From Lentzea albidocapillata subsp. violacea (GTDB taxonomy: Bacteria > Actinomycetota > Actinomycetes > Mycobacteriales > Pseudonocardiaceae): a stretch of 64,000 nt of DNA. Location of the stretch: the NCBI RefSeq assembly GCF_900100275.1, contig NZ_FNET01000010.1:186001-250000 (forward strand), in the 5' to 3' direction. Position numbers and translations under genes: made by a program. Numbering within the stretch: position 1 is the stretch's first letter; each line of letters begins with the position of its first letter. The notes below the pieces were generated by a model, which did not search any database, was not told the origin of the DNA, and saw only the letters and a list, made by a program, of their open reading frames with translations. Positions 43,559 to 54,400 of the stretch are shown piece after piece.

Positions 43559-44853
43559 GAGCCTTCCTTGGGGTCTTTGTGGCCGCCGCCTTCAGCTTTG
43601 TTCAGCTCTTTCGACAGCTCCTTCGCCGGGTGGACGAGGTCTCCCCAGTTCGGCATCAGGTGACTGATGTCCCTGCTGGAGACCGCGCGCACCCAGTTCT
43701 GGCCGTCGAGCAGGCCCTTGCTCATCGGCGCGTCCACCCGGTCGGCCGCACGGCCGAGGCCGGACTGGGGGTCGCCCATGTTCTCCGTGCGCGTAGTCAG
43801 AGGGGGCTGGTTCATCCTCTCGTAGAAGTCCTTGACCGCCTGCTTGCGGGCCGGGCCGTTCTCCTTCACGCGGGCCGCCCAGTCGTCGACCTTCTGGGTG
43901 GTGCGCTGGGCGATGTCGTCGACTTTGTTCATCGCGTTGTCGACCCCGTCTTGGATGCGCCTGCTCGCGTTGCCGAGGCCTTCGCCGATGTTGTCGAGGG
44001 AGTCGGCCCTGGACACCCTCGTTGCCGAGTCGGAGGCGAGCTCTGCCGCCCGTTGGTTGCCGTAGCGGCTGTTCGGCATCTGCCTGCTCAGGGCCGCGAG
44101 GTCATCGGCTTGCTTGCGCATCGCGCCAGCGGCCTTCTTCGCCAGCGAGCCGAGCTTGTCCAACGCCTTGAACAACTTGGCGACGAACCGGGCGATCTTG
44201 GTGCCGATCTCGACTGCCTTGGTGACGGCTCGGGTGATGAAGGCCGCGATGGAGGCGCCTGCGGTCGGGATCGCCGACGCAGCTGCCGGAATGCCCCACA
44301 TCAGCAGGGTGCCTGCCAGGTCGGCCAGCAGATCGCGAATCAGCGCCCTGGTCGCGGCCACTACCGCGCCGGCCACCTTGATCTTGTTCGCGGCGGACGA
44401 GGCGGCGGCTGACGACCCACGGAGTTGTGCCACGAGATTGGTGCAACGGGTGCCATAGGCATCGGCCGCATGGCCCGTCCACTCGGCGAGTGTCTTGGCA
44501 TGAGATTCGTAGGCGTTGGCCTCGTCGCTCAGGCGTTTGGCGATGTTCTCCCACGTGGTGCCGATCGCTTCGATGGCAGGTGGATCACCCATGAGCTGGT
44601 CGAACGGTTCCCGGATGAAACCGACGTTCTCGATGATCCAGCCCACGACCGACGAGGCCAGCGTGCCCAACGGGTCGGTGAGGAAGCCTGCGACGTCCAG
44701 TGCCAGCGCGGCCCCGTCGATGCCCAGCGCGACCGGGTCGATGGTCTTGCCTTCGGCGAAGGGCTTGACCAGGTCCTCGGCGGTGTCGAACATGCCTGCG
44801 CCGGCGAGCCGCTTCTTGTCGTCTTCCTTCTTCGCGACCAAGGGGTTGCTCAT
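43555..44853 (-). CDS. Long WXG100-like ESX-type protein
   Basis: 432 residues. An N-terminal helical hairpin region with WENIAKRLSDEANAYESHAKTLAEWTGHAADAY, matching the WxG helix-turn-helix of type VII secretion substrates (Trp-Thr-Gly at the turn), then Ala-rich helices (AGAVVAATRALIRDLLADLAGTLLMWG...) and a variable C-terminal third rich in Asp, Arg and Asn. It looks like a T7SS substrate or toxin carrier; no known toxin domain is recognised. Overlaps of 4 nt tie it to the EspC-like gene before and the membrane gene after. Confidence 0.75.
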   Translation of the reverse strand: MSNPLVAKKEDDKKRLAGAGMFDTAEDLVKPFAEGKTIDPVALGIDGAALALDVAGFLTDPLGTLASSVVGWIIENVGFIREPFDQLMGDPPAIEAIGTTWENIAKRLSDEANAYESHAKTLAEWTGHAADAYGTRCTNLVAQLRGSSAAASSAANKIKVAGAVVAATRALIRDLLADLAGTLLMWGIPAAASAIPTAGASIAAFITRAVTKAVEIGTKIARFVAKLFKALDKLGSLAKKAAGAMRKQADDLAALSRQMPNSRYGNQRAAELASDSATRVSRADSLDNIGEGLGNASRRIQDGVDNAMNKVDDIAQRTTQKVDDWAARVKENGPARKQAVKDFYERMNQPPLTTRTENMGDPQSGLGRAADRVDAPMSKGLLDGQNWVRAVSSRDISHLMPNWGDLVHPAKELSKELNKAEGGGHKDPKEGS

Positions 44854-45155
44854 CGGTCCACCCCCTGCATTGCGGTGCGGTTGCCCTCTTCAGTCTGCCG
44901 GTAGGTCTCGGCCGCCGAGCACAGTTCGTCACCGGTTGCTTCGAAGGCCTTGGGGAGGGCTGCGAGAAGAGCCTTGGCGTCGTCGAGCTCGTCGTTGAAG
45001 ATCCACGACCACGCTTGGCAGAGTTCGCCCATCACGTTCGGACCGAGGCTCACCTGGGAGGCGGACACTGCCTCCTGCAGGGAGGGCGAGACCTGGCCGA
45101 CGAGTTGCTTGCCGTGGGCCGCGATGGCCTCGGACTGCGCCGCGAAGCCGGTCAT
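44850..45155 (-). CDS. EspC-like ESX secretion-associated protein
   Basis: 101 residues, all-helical, no signal peptide. FAAQSEAIAAHGKQLVGQVSPSLQEAV and the C-terminal FEATGDELCSAAETYRQTEEGNRTAM match the EspC/DUF2580 family, small proteins exported by or needed for ESX-type secretion; the YxxxExxN ending resembles the T7SS export signal YxxxD/E. Start ATG 45155 overlaps the EbfC-like stop. Confidence 0.8.
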   Translation of the reverse strand: MTGFAAQSEAIAAHGKQLVGQVSPSLQEAVSASQVSLGPNVMGELCQAWSWIFNDELDDAKALLAALPKAFEATGDELCSAAETYRQTEEGNRTAMQGVDR

Positions 45156-45604
45156 CGCAGCACCGAGTTTCCGCCGAAGTCGTCGTCATCGCCCCGGGGT
45201 GGTGCGGGACGGCCTGGGGCGGGTGGCGGTTCGGCGACGGTGCCTGCCGGGTCGATCGCGGCGATGCCCTGCTCGACCTGTTCGCGCAGGAAGGCCATGC
45301 CCTCGCCGTCGCCGAGGATCGGGCGCATCGTGTCCTCGATCTTGCGGGCGGCCTCGACCTGGGCGCGGCGGATGGTGTCCATGATCGTGCGGCCCAGGGT
45401 GGTGTGGCCGAGGTCGTCGGCGCGCGGGGTGAGCTGGAGTGATTCGATTCGGCCGCCGGAGCCCACGGTGACGATGACCGCGCCGTCAGGGCTTTGGGCT
45501 TCGGTGCGGGATTCGCGGAACGCCGTCTGGATGGCGTTCGCCTGTTCCTGGGCCTGGTGCAGGCGCTGTTCGAAGTTCGCGAGGAACGCGTGCGGATCGG
45601 TCAC
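45152..45604 (-). CDS. YbaB/EbfC-family DNA-binding protein, first gene of the ESX-like operon
   Basis: 150 residues. The YbaB fold is visible in SPDGAVIVTVGSGGRIESLQLTPRADDLGHTTLGRTIMDTIRRAQ, preceded by a helix (FEQRLHQAQEQANAIQTAF) and followed by a Pro/Asp-rich tail. EbfC-like copies beside EspC/WXG genes are a recurring arrangement in actinomycetes, where the protein's role (nucleoid or secretion accessory) is unclear. GTG 45604 start; divergent from the next gene with 56 bases between. Confidence 0.8.
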   Translation of the reverse strand: MTDPHAFLANFEQRLHQAQEQANAIQTAFRESRTEAQSPDGAVIVTVGSGGRIESLQLTPRADDLGHTTLGRTIMDTIRRAQVEAARKIEDTMRPILGDGEGMAFLREQVEQGIAAIDPAGTVAEPPPAPGRPAPPRGDDDDFGGNSVLR

Positions 45605-45660
45605 GATCGAATGATCGCATTTGTACGAACTCTGCGCGCACGGTTCGGCACAATGCGTGC

Positions 45661-46212
45661 ATGATGAAGCCGCTCATCACTCGGGAGATGCGGGAACGCG
45701 CTCGTCGCATGCCCAACAACTGGTTGCACGTGGTCGACCCCGTCTACGACGGCAGTTCGGGCGAGGCGGTCATCGGGCGATATCTCGTGGACGCACAGGG
45801 TGAGATCACTGATCAGTACGTGCCGAATCCCCGATATCAGGCGCGTGAAGTCACCTTCGAGAACGACCTCGAGTCGTTGATGTACCTCGTGCACCGCGGG
45901 TACGCGGACAAAGCCGAACTGGTCGACGCTGTGCTGGCCGCCGAACTCGTGCTGCCGGCTGATCCCGCTCGCGAACCGAGAAAGCATCTCGTCATGCGCA
46001 AGGACGTTGTGGACGTCTTCGCTTCGGAACTAGCGCGGCCGCGGGACTGGCCGCCGCATTGGCATCGGTTTCGCGGGGTGGAGCTGGCCGTGGTCGTGGA
46101 CGCGCTGGAGCGGCCTGTCACGGTGCTGGTGACCGCGCAGGGCGGAGTTCAGTTCGAGGTACCGGGCGACCTGCTCGTCGACGGGCTGCGCGAAGTGATC
46201 ACGATGGGGTGA
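45661..46212 (+). CDS. Type VII secretion system-associated protein (family assignment tentative)
   Basis: 183 residues. The start ITREMRERARRMPNNWLHVVDPVYDG with VIGRYLVDAQGEITDQYVPNPRY resembles actinomycete proteins annotated as T7SS-associated, which sit beside ESX cassettes; the second half holds an SseB-like beta-alpha segment (VELAVVVDALERPVTVLVTAQGG). It diverges from the five-gene ESX-like operon. ATG 45661 or the next Met may start it. No enzymatic role proposed. Confidence 0.6.
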   Translation: MMKPLITREMRERARRMPNNWLHVVDPVYDGSSGEAVIGRYLVDAQGEITDQYVPNPRYQAREVTFENDLESLMYLVHRGYADKAELVDAVLAAELVLPADPAREPRKHLVMRKDVVDVFASELARPRDWPPHWHRFRGVELAVVVDALERPVTVLVTAQGGVQFEVPGDLLVDGLREVITMG

Positions 46213-46275
46213 TCCGCGTGGTGGCGCCGAGCCACGAACGGACTGCGTTGCGCCGATCGGCCTAATCTCCCGCCC

Positions 46276-46908
46276 ATGCGGACGAGGCTGACCCCCATGC
46301 AGCAGGCGGTGGTGGATGCCGGGCGCCCGTTGCCGCAGCTCACCGATCCGCTGGAGGTCGAGCTCCAGGTCAGTGCCTTCGTGGGGCCGTTCGCGGACAA
46401 CGAGGAGTTGTGGGAGGTCGTCGTCCGGCACCTGGAGGAGGTGCCCAGTCGGCGCAGTGCGGCGTTGCTGACGGCGCTGGGGCATCTGCTGCCTGGGCGG
46501 CCCGGGGCGTGGGCTCAGGAGGCCGCGTGCCGTCAGGCCGAGCCGAAGTGGGATTTGGGAGCGCTCACATTCGGGGAGTGCTGGATCGGTGACCGGTCGA
46601 TCGACGCGGGATATCTGGCACTGCTGTGCAGCTATTCGTACGGCGACTCGCCTCATGCCATGGTCTTCATGATCGACGAAATCAGTGGCAGCCTCACGCG
46701 GCACGCGTTTCTGACGCGGCAGGTGGAGGAGGCGCTGGCTCGGCTGCGAGACCAGATGCGGTTGGAGCTGATCACGCCGGTGGCGGCCCACTGGCTGCTC
46801 AGCCGCAGCTACGACCGGTTCGAGCGGCGGCCCGGGCTCGGGATGAGCATGGACGTGCACCAGACTCGGTTGGTCGCGCGAAGGAGAATCGCACTCGCGA
46901 TGAATTAG
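46276..46908 (+). CDS. Hypothetical protein next to the ESX-like cassette
   Basis: Unrecognised, 210 residues, soluble. Contains LEVELQVSAFVGPFADNEELWEVVVRHLEE, a Gly-rich AALLTALGHLLPGRPG stretch, YLALLCSYSYGDSPHAMVFMIDEISGSLTRHAFL and a helical end. Lies 63 nt after the T7SS-associated gene on the same strand, so it may belong to the same unit. Confidence 0.65.
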   Translation: MRTRLTPMQQAVVDAGRPLPQLTDPLEVELQVSAFVGPFADNEELWEVVVRHLEEVPSRRSAALLTALGHLLPGRPGAWAQEAACRQAEPKWDLGALTFGECWIGDRSIDAGYLALLCSYSYGDSPHAMVFMIDEISGSLTRHAFLTRQVEEALARLRDQMRLELITPVAAHWLLSRSYDRFERRPGLGMSMDVHQTRLVARRRIALAMN

Positions 46909-47022
46909 GTGCCTGTGCGAATCGCAACGTGGTGATTCATCCGCCTGTGCACATTGCCTATAGCTCGACCGTGGGTGGGCTATTACTGTCCGGGTTGTCG
47001 ATCACAGGGCGGAGGGATGATC

Positions 47023-48342
47023 GTGGCCGCTCTTGTCGGGCGTGATGATCAGGCCCTCAGTCGTGTCCCTGACCAGGCGCGGCACCCGTGGTTGTCAGTC
47101 GCGACCCAGCGCTTCGGGCAGACGACCGCGCTGAGCCAGTTGCTGCTGGGCGCGACACTTGGCTTCGGCATGACGTTCTGGGACGCGTTCCTCGCGCTCA
47201 CGATCGGGGCCGTGCTGCTCAACGCCGTGGCGATCACGGTCGGCGTCATCGGGCAGCGGGAAGGGCTCTCGACGGCGATGCTGAGCCGGTGGACCGGGTT
47301 CGGGCACGCCGGATCGGCGGTGCTCGGGCTGGTCATCGCCCTGTCGTGCACCGGGTGGTTCGGCGTGCAGACCGGGCTGGCGGGGATGGCGCTCGCCAAC
47401 GCGGCGGGGGTGTTGCCGGCGCCGGTGTGGTCGTTGCTCTTCGGGATCGTCGTCACGGTCATCGCCGCCTATGGCGTGCGGTGGATGGCGTGGACGGCGT
47501 ACGTGGCGGTGCCCGCGTTCCTGCTGTTGCTCGGCTGGCTGGTGCTGGCCGGCATCAACGATGTCGGCGCCGCGCTCAGTGGTCCGGCGCCGGGGCCCTC
47601 GATCGGGATGCTGACGGCGATCACGCTGGTCACCGGCAGTTTCATCGTCGGGGCGGCGATCGCGCCGGACCTGACGCGCTTCAACCGCACCGAGCGGGAC
47701 GTCGTCAAGCAGACGGTTCTCGGGATCACGCTCGCCGAGTGGGTCATCGGCCTCGCCGGTGTGCTCCTCGCGCACGGGCTCGGCACGACGGACGTCATGG
47801 GCGCCATCAGCGCGTCCGGCGGCTGGATCGGCGCGCTGATCGTGGTCACGGCGGTGCTGAAGATCAACGACTGGAACCTCTACTCGGCCTCGCTCGGGCT
47901 CGTGAACTTCTTCGACGCCGTGTTCGCGCTCCGGATCAGCCGGGTGCAGATGACCGTCATCGTCGGGTGCGCCGGCAGTGTTCTCGCGGCGGCGGGGATC
48001 GTGCACCGGTTCAGCCACTTCCTGGTGCTGCTGGGCGTGGTGTTCCCGCCCGTCGCCGGGATCATGATCGCCGAGTACTTCGTCGTGCGGCGGTGGCGCA
48101 ACGAGATCATCTCCACGCGGCCGTACGTGCCGCGGTCGGCGCCCTCGTGGGTGCCCGCCACGGTGGTCATCTGGCCGGCTTCGGCCATCGCCGGCGAGCT
48201 CGTGGCGTTCGGGCAGTCCAGTGTGAACTCACTCGTGCTCGCGTTCGCGTTGTACGTCTGCGCCGGGCGGCTGGACCTCCTCCGCATGAGGACGCGCCGG
48301 GCCACCAACCGCAGGGTGGCCGAGGAAGCGGCGGCCGCCTGA
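47023..48342 (+). CDS. Purine/cytosine permease, NCS1 family (CodB-like)
   Basis: 439-residue integral membrane transporter with about 12 hydrophobic helices. NCS1 landmarks: [21 protein letters not shown] in helix 1, [60 protein letters not shown] (the conserved D-x-x-R-F of this family) and [18 protein letters not shown]. It would import cytosine, purines or related bases with a cation. GGAGGG lies 6 nt before GTG 47023; ATG 47017 would overlap that site. No deaminase gene nearby. The NRPS gene begins 118 nt downstream. Confidence 0.88.
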   Translation: MAALVGRDDQALSRVPDQARHPWLSVATQRFGQTTALSQLLLGATLGFGMTFWDAFLALTIGAVLLNAVAITVGVIGQREGLSTAMLSRWTGFGHAGSAVLGLVIALSCTGWFGVQTGLAGMALANAAGVLPAPVWSLLFGIVVTVIAAYGVRWMAWTAYVAVPAFLLLLGWLVLAGINDVGAALSGPAPGPSIGMLTAITLVTGSFIVGAAIAPDLTRFNRTERDVVKQTVLGITLAEWVIGLAGVLLAHGLGTTDVMGAISASGGWIGALIVVTAVLKINDWNLYSASLGLVNFFDAVFALRISRVQMTVIVGCAGSVLAAAGIVHRFSHFLVLLGVVFPPVAGIMIAEYFVVRRWRNEIISTRPYVPRSAPSWVPATVVIWPASAIAGELVAFGQSSVNSLVLAFALYVCAGRLDLLRMRTRRATNRRVAEEAAAA

Positions 48343-48460
48343 GGGGTGGACGTGCGCATCGGTATCGGTGGCACTGCTGTCAGAGCGAGGTCAGTCCACG
48401 GTCAGATCGGTCGGCAATCATCAGCGGCGCCGTGTCGATGTGTCCCACCGGGAGTGCCTC

Positions 48461-51400
48461 ATGACTGCACGTCTGCCGCTGACCGACGGCCAGAAGGACA
48501 TCTGGTTCGACGAGAAGCTGACCGGTGGCGGACCGGCCTACAACACGGCGGCCTACTGGGACATCCGCGGACCGCTGGACGCGGGCCTCTTCCGGTCCGC
48601 CGTGCGGCGGCTGGTGGACGAGGCGGAGTGCGCGCGGGCCCGGTTCGTGGAGGACGGGGGCGAGCCGTGGCAGGTGGTCGAGCCGCTGCCGGTGGTGCCC
48701 ATGGCCGAGCACGATCTGAGCGGCCACGAGGATCCGGACGCGGCGGTGGCGGAGTGGGTCGCGGCCGACCTGCGGGAGCCGTTCTCGATCGAGGACTTCC
48801 CGCTGTTCCGGTTCGCGTTGCTGCGCCTGGCGGACGACCGCGTGGTGTTCTACATGTGCAACCACCACCTGATGTCGGACGGCTTCAGCTACGTCATCTA
48901 CTGGCAGCGCCTGGCCGCGATCTACGAGGCGATGAGTGCCGGCGCGTCGCTCGACGAGGGCGCTTTCCCGCGGTTGAACACCTTGCTGGAGGCCGAGAAC
49001 GACTACCGCGGGTCCGAGCGCGCCGAGCGCGACCGGCGGTTCTGGGAGGAGCGGGGCGGCGAGGTCGAGCCGGTGAGCCTCTCCGTGCGTGACGCGGTTC
49101 CCGCGGCGGAGTTCCTGCGCAGGGACGGGATGCTGTCCGAGAGTGTGGCCGAGTTGCTGCGGGCCAGGGCCTGGGAGGCCAGGGTCAACTGGCAGGTCGT
49201 CGTGCTGGCGGCGGTCGCCACCTACACGGCGCGGCTGGCGGGCACGCGCGAGGTGTTGCTGTCGTTGCCGGTGCACGCGCGGGCCGGTGCGCGGATGCAG
49301 GCCGTGCCCGGCATGGTCAACAACTATCTGCCGGTGAGGGTGCGTACGAACCCGGAGCAGACCAGGGCCGAGCTGCTCGGGGAGGTCGCGCGTGAGTTCA
49401 CGGCGGTGCTCAGGCATCAGCGGCACCGGATCAGCCGCATTCGCCGGCAGATGGGGTTCGCCAGCGACGACCGCCGCCCGTTCGGGCCGTTCGTCAACAT
49501 CATCCCGCAGGTCAGTGAGCTCACCATCGGCGAGTGCGAGGTGTTCGCGCACAGCCCGTCGACGGGGCTGGTGGACGACTTCGAGGTGACGGTCGCGGAC
49601 ACCGGGGCCGCGGGCATCCAGGTCAACGTCAGCGGCAACGTCGCGCTGTTCTCGGCCGGGGAGATGGACGCCCACCTCGGCAGGTTCCTGGCGTTCACGG
49701 AAGCGTTCGTGACGGCCGGCGACGACCTGCCGCTCGGGCGGTTGCCGGTGACCGGGCCCGGCGAGGTCCTGTCGTTACTGGACGGGCCGCGGCGCGACCA
49801 GGACGACAGGGACGTCGTCACGCGGGTGCGGGAGGTCGCCGTGCGTCAGCCGGATGCCGTCGCGGTCGGCGAGCTGACGTACGCCGAGCTGGTGGCCAGG
49901 GCGAGTGCCTTGTCCCGCAAGCACAAGCCGGGCGAGGTCGTGGCCGTGCTCGCCGGACGCGGGGAAGGGTTCGTCACCGCGGTTCTCGGCGTGCTCGGTG
50001 CGGGCGCGGCGTACCTGCCGCTGGATGTCGCCTCGCCGGTGATGCGGCTGGAGTCGCTCATCGCCGACGCCGGGGTGGCTCAGGTCGTGACCACCGTGGA
50101 GCACGAGGGGCTGGCGCGGGAGATCGCGCCGAGGGCCGGGATCGTGGTGCTGGGCGTCGACAAGGACGAAGAGCTGGTCCCGGTAAGGGGATGCGACCGC
50201 GACGATCTCGCGTACGTGATCTTCACGTCCGGGTCGACGGGAAAGCCCAAGGGTGCGATGGTGCACCACGGCGGCATGATGAACCACCTGCTGGCGAAGG
50301 TGGAGGACCTCGATCTGTCCTCAAAGGACACCGTGGTGTTCAACGCGCCGGTCACCTTCGACATCTCGGTGTGGCAGATGCTGGCGCCACTGCTGGCGGG
50401 CGCGCACGTGCGGGTGGCTGACGACGACGTCGCCGCGGATCCCGACGCGTTGTTCGCGATGCCTGCCACCGTGCTGGAGGTCGTGCCGTCGTTGCTGCGC
50501 GCCGCACTGGACGCCTGGGACATCGGCACCGCACCGGATCTGCCGAGGTTACGCAGCCTGATGGTGACCGGTGAGGCGTTGCCCGCGTCGCTGTGTCACC
50601 GTTGGCACGAACGCTTTCCCGCGGTGCCGATCGTGAACGCGTACGGGCCGACGGAGTGCTCGGACGACGTGACGCACGCGGTGATCAGGCCCGGCGACGT
50701 CGATGGGCATCGTGCGCCGATCGGTCGCCCGGTCCGCAACACACGGCTCTACGTGCTGGGCGACGAGCTGCGGCCCGTGCCCGCCGGCTCGATCGGCGAG
50801 CTTTACGTAGGCGGGTCCGGGGTCGGGCGGGGATACCTCGGCGACCGCGGCCGCACGGCGCTCGCTTTCCTGCCGGACCCGTTCGGCGGGCGGGGAGAGC
50901 GCATGTACCGCACTGGCGACCGGGTGGTGCTGCGCCAGGACGGCCGGCTGGAGTTCGTGGAACGGCGCGATCATCAGGTCAAGATCCGCGGCCACCGGGT
51001 CGAGCTGGGCGAGGTCGAGGCCGCGGTGCGCGCGGTGCCCGGGGTCCGGGACGGGGTCGTGGTCGGCGACGAGACCGGCGGACGCCCGCGGCTCGTCGGG
51101 TATGTCGTGCCGGACGCGGGACTGGACACCGGCGCGCTGCCGCGCGAACTCGCGAAGGCGTTGCCGGAACACATGGTGCCGTCGGCGTTCGTCGTGCTCG
51201 ACGCGTTACCGCTCACCGCCGCGGGCAAGGTCGACCGCAAGGCGTTGCCACGGCCGGAGGCGGTCACCGCGGCGGCACGCACGGCGCTCAACCCGGTCGA
51301 GCATGTCCTGTGCACGGTCGTCGCCGAGGTGCTCGGCGTGCCCTCGGTCGGCGCGGAGGACAGCTTCTTCGCACTCGGAGGCGACAGCATCAGCGCGATC

Positions 51401-54400
51401 CAGGTCGTGGCTCGTGCGCGGGCGGCCGGGTTGCGACTCACGCCGCGTGACGTGTTCCGGCGCAAGTCCGTCCGCGAGCTCGCGACCGTGGCGACCATGC
51501 TGACGACCGCGCCGCCCAGGCCGGCCGACGACGGCGTGGGCGAGGTCGAGCTGACCCCGGTCGTCCACCAGCTGAGGGAGACCGCGGGCGGGCGGCTCGA
51601 CCTGATCGCGAGGTACAGCCAGCACGTCGTGCTCGACGCGCCGGCCGGGCTGGACGAGGCCGGCCTCGTGCGCGCGGTGCGGGCCGTGCTCGACCGGCAC
51701 GACGCCCTGCGCATGTGCCTGCGCATTCCGGTGGAAGGCGTGTGGGCACTGGAGGTCCTCCCGCGTGACGCCGTGGACGCCGCCACGCTCGTCGCCAGTG
51801 TGTCCACTGTGGACGACGAGGCGCTGGCGGCCGCCCGGGCGAGGCTGCGACCCGGCCAAGGGGTGATGCTCCAGGTGATCCACGACGGTGACGCGCTGGG
51901 TCTCGTCGCGCATCACCTCGTCGTCGACGGTGTGTCGTGGCGGATCCTGCTCGGCGACCTGCTGGCGGCCTGCCAGGGCGGCACGCTCGAGCCGGTGGGC
52001 ACCTCCCTGCGCAGCTGGGCCCGGTTGCTGGCCGAGCAGTCGCGGTCGCGCTCCCGGATGACGGAACTGCCGGTGTGGCTGGACCAGTTGCGCGGTGACG
52101 ACGCCCCACTCGGCAACCGGCCGCTCGACCCGGAGCGGGACACACACGCCACGGCGCGGCGGCTGACGGCCGAACTGCCCGACGTGGCCGGTGTGGCAGC
52201 GGCCTTCCACACCGGCATCGACGACATCCTGTTGTCCGCACTGGCGATCGCCGTCACGGAGTGGCGCGGCACCGAGTCACCCGTGCGCGTCGAGGTGGAA
52301 CGGCATGGCCGCGAACATCTTGCGGACGACGTGGACCCGTCCCGCACGGCCGGCTGGTTCACGAGCTTCCACCCCGTCGCGCTGACCGCCGGCGACCGCG
52401 CGGACCTCGGCGCCGCGGTGAAGCGGCTCAAGGAACAGCTGCGGGCACTGCCGGAGGACCGGCTGGGCTTCGGCCTGCTGCGGCACGGCAACCCGCAGAC
52501 CCAGGCCGCCCTCGCCCGCTTCCCGGCGCCCCAGCTCGGGTTCAACCATCTCGGCCGCTTCGCCGGCGGGGTGGTGCGTTCCGGTGGCGTGGCGGCTGAT
52601 CCCGGTCTCCCGCTGCGGCACGTCGTCGAGCTGACCGCCGTCACGACGGACCGCGACGGCGTCCCGGTGCTGTCCGCCGACATCGTGTGGGCGGGTGAGC
52701 TGCTGTCCGAAGAGGACGTCCGGGGTCTGACCACGATCTGGGCGCGGGTCCTGCGCGAGCTCGCCGGGCACGCGGGCGGGCACACCCCGGCGGACTTCCC
52801 GCTGGTGCCGATCGGCCAGGCGGAGATCGAGGAGTACGAGGCCGCCGGCGCGGTGGCGGACGTGCTGCCGCTGTCCCCGTTGCAGAACGGCCTGCTGTTC
52901 CAGGCCGAGTTCGACGACGACGGCGTCGACGTCTACACGCTGCAGATCACCATGGACGCCGAAGGACCGCTGGACATCGACCGGCTTCGCGCCGCCGCCG
53001 CCGCGCTGCTGAGACGCCACCCCAGCCTGCGGGCGAGCTTCCGGTACCGCGCGTCGGGTGACGCCGTGCAGGTGATCGCCGCGCAGGCCGAGCCCGAGGT
53101 CGGCGAGGTCTCGCTGACCGAGGCCGAGGCCGACCGGTTCACCGACGACGAGTGGCTGCGCCGGTTCGACGTCACCCGCCCGCCGTTGCTGCGGTTCACC
53201 GTGGTGCGGCTCGGCGGCGAGCGGTTCCGCCTGGTGATCACGGCCCACCACATCCTGGTGGACGGCTGGTCGATGTCCGCGATCCTCGGGCGCGAGCTGC
53301 TCACGTTGCTCGCCAACGGGGCGGACACCTCGGCACTGCCCGCCGCCGTGCCGTACCGCGACTACTACGACTGGCTCGCCGTCCAGGACGAGCAGGGCGC
53401 GCGGGAGGCGTGGCAGGCCGAGCTGGCCGGTGTGTCGGAGGCGACGAGGCTCGGCCCGGCGGACCGTGGCCGCGTGCATCTGCTGCCGGAGGTGCTGACC
53501 ACCGACCTGCCCGGCCACCTCACCGAACGGCTGCACCGCTTCGCCCGCGGGCACGGCCTCACGCTGAACACGGTCATGGAGGGCTGCTGGGCGGTGCTGC
53601 TCGGCCGGTTGACCGGACGCGACGACGTCGTGTTCGGCACGGTCAGCTCGGGCCGCCCGCCGGAGCTGCCGGGGATGGAGTCCATGGTCGGGGTGTTCAT
53701 GCACACCCTGCCGGTGCGGGTGCGGCTGGACCCGTGGCAGCCGTTCGCCGCGATGCTGACCGATCTGCAGGAACGCCTGGCCGCCATGGAGGAGCACCAG
53801 CACCTGGGGCTCGCCGAGGTACAGCGCGACACCGGTGTCGGCGAGCTGTTCGACACCGTCCTGAGCTACCACAACTATCCGGTCGACGATGTGGACCGCC
53901 TGGCGGGCGTGCTGCCCGGCGTCACCGTGCTGGGCTGGCAGGCCAGGGTGATCTCGGAGTACCCGCTGGCACTCGGCGTCTTCCCCGGCGACCGCGTCCG
54001 GCTGCAGGCGCAGTACCGGCCGGACGTGTTCGAGAAGTCCTTTGTGGACTCCGTGGTCGGACGGTTCGTGCGCCTGCTCGACCAGCTCGTCAGCGCGCCG
54101 GACGTCCCGCTCGGCCGGGCCGGCGTGCTCGCCGGCGACGAACGTGAGCTGATCCTCGGGCCCTGGGCCGGTCGCCCGGTGCTCAGCGCGGATGTCCTTG
54201 TGCCCGACGTGTTCCAGGCGAGGGTGCGGGAGGCGCCCGACGCCCCGGCCGTGGACTTCGGCCCGGTCGTGATCGGCTACGGCGAGCTGAACGAGCGGGC
54301 GAACCGCCTGGCCCGCCTGCTGGTCCGGCACGGTGTCGGGCCCGGTGAGCTGGTCGCACTGATGTTCGGGCGGTCGGCCGAGATGATCGTCGCCGCGCTG

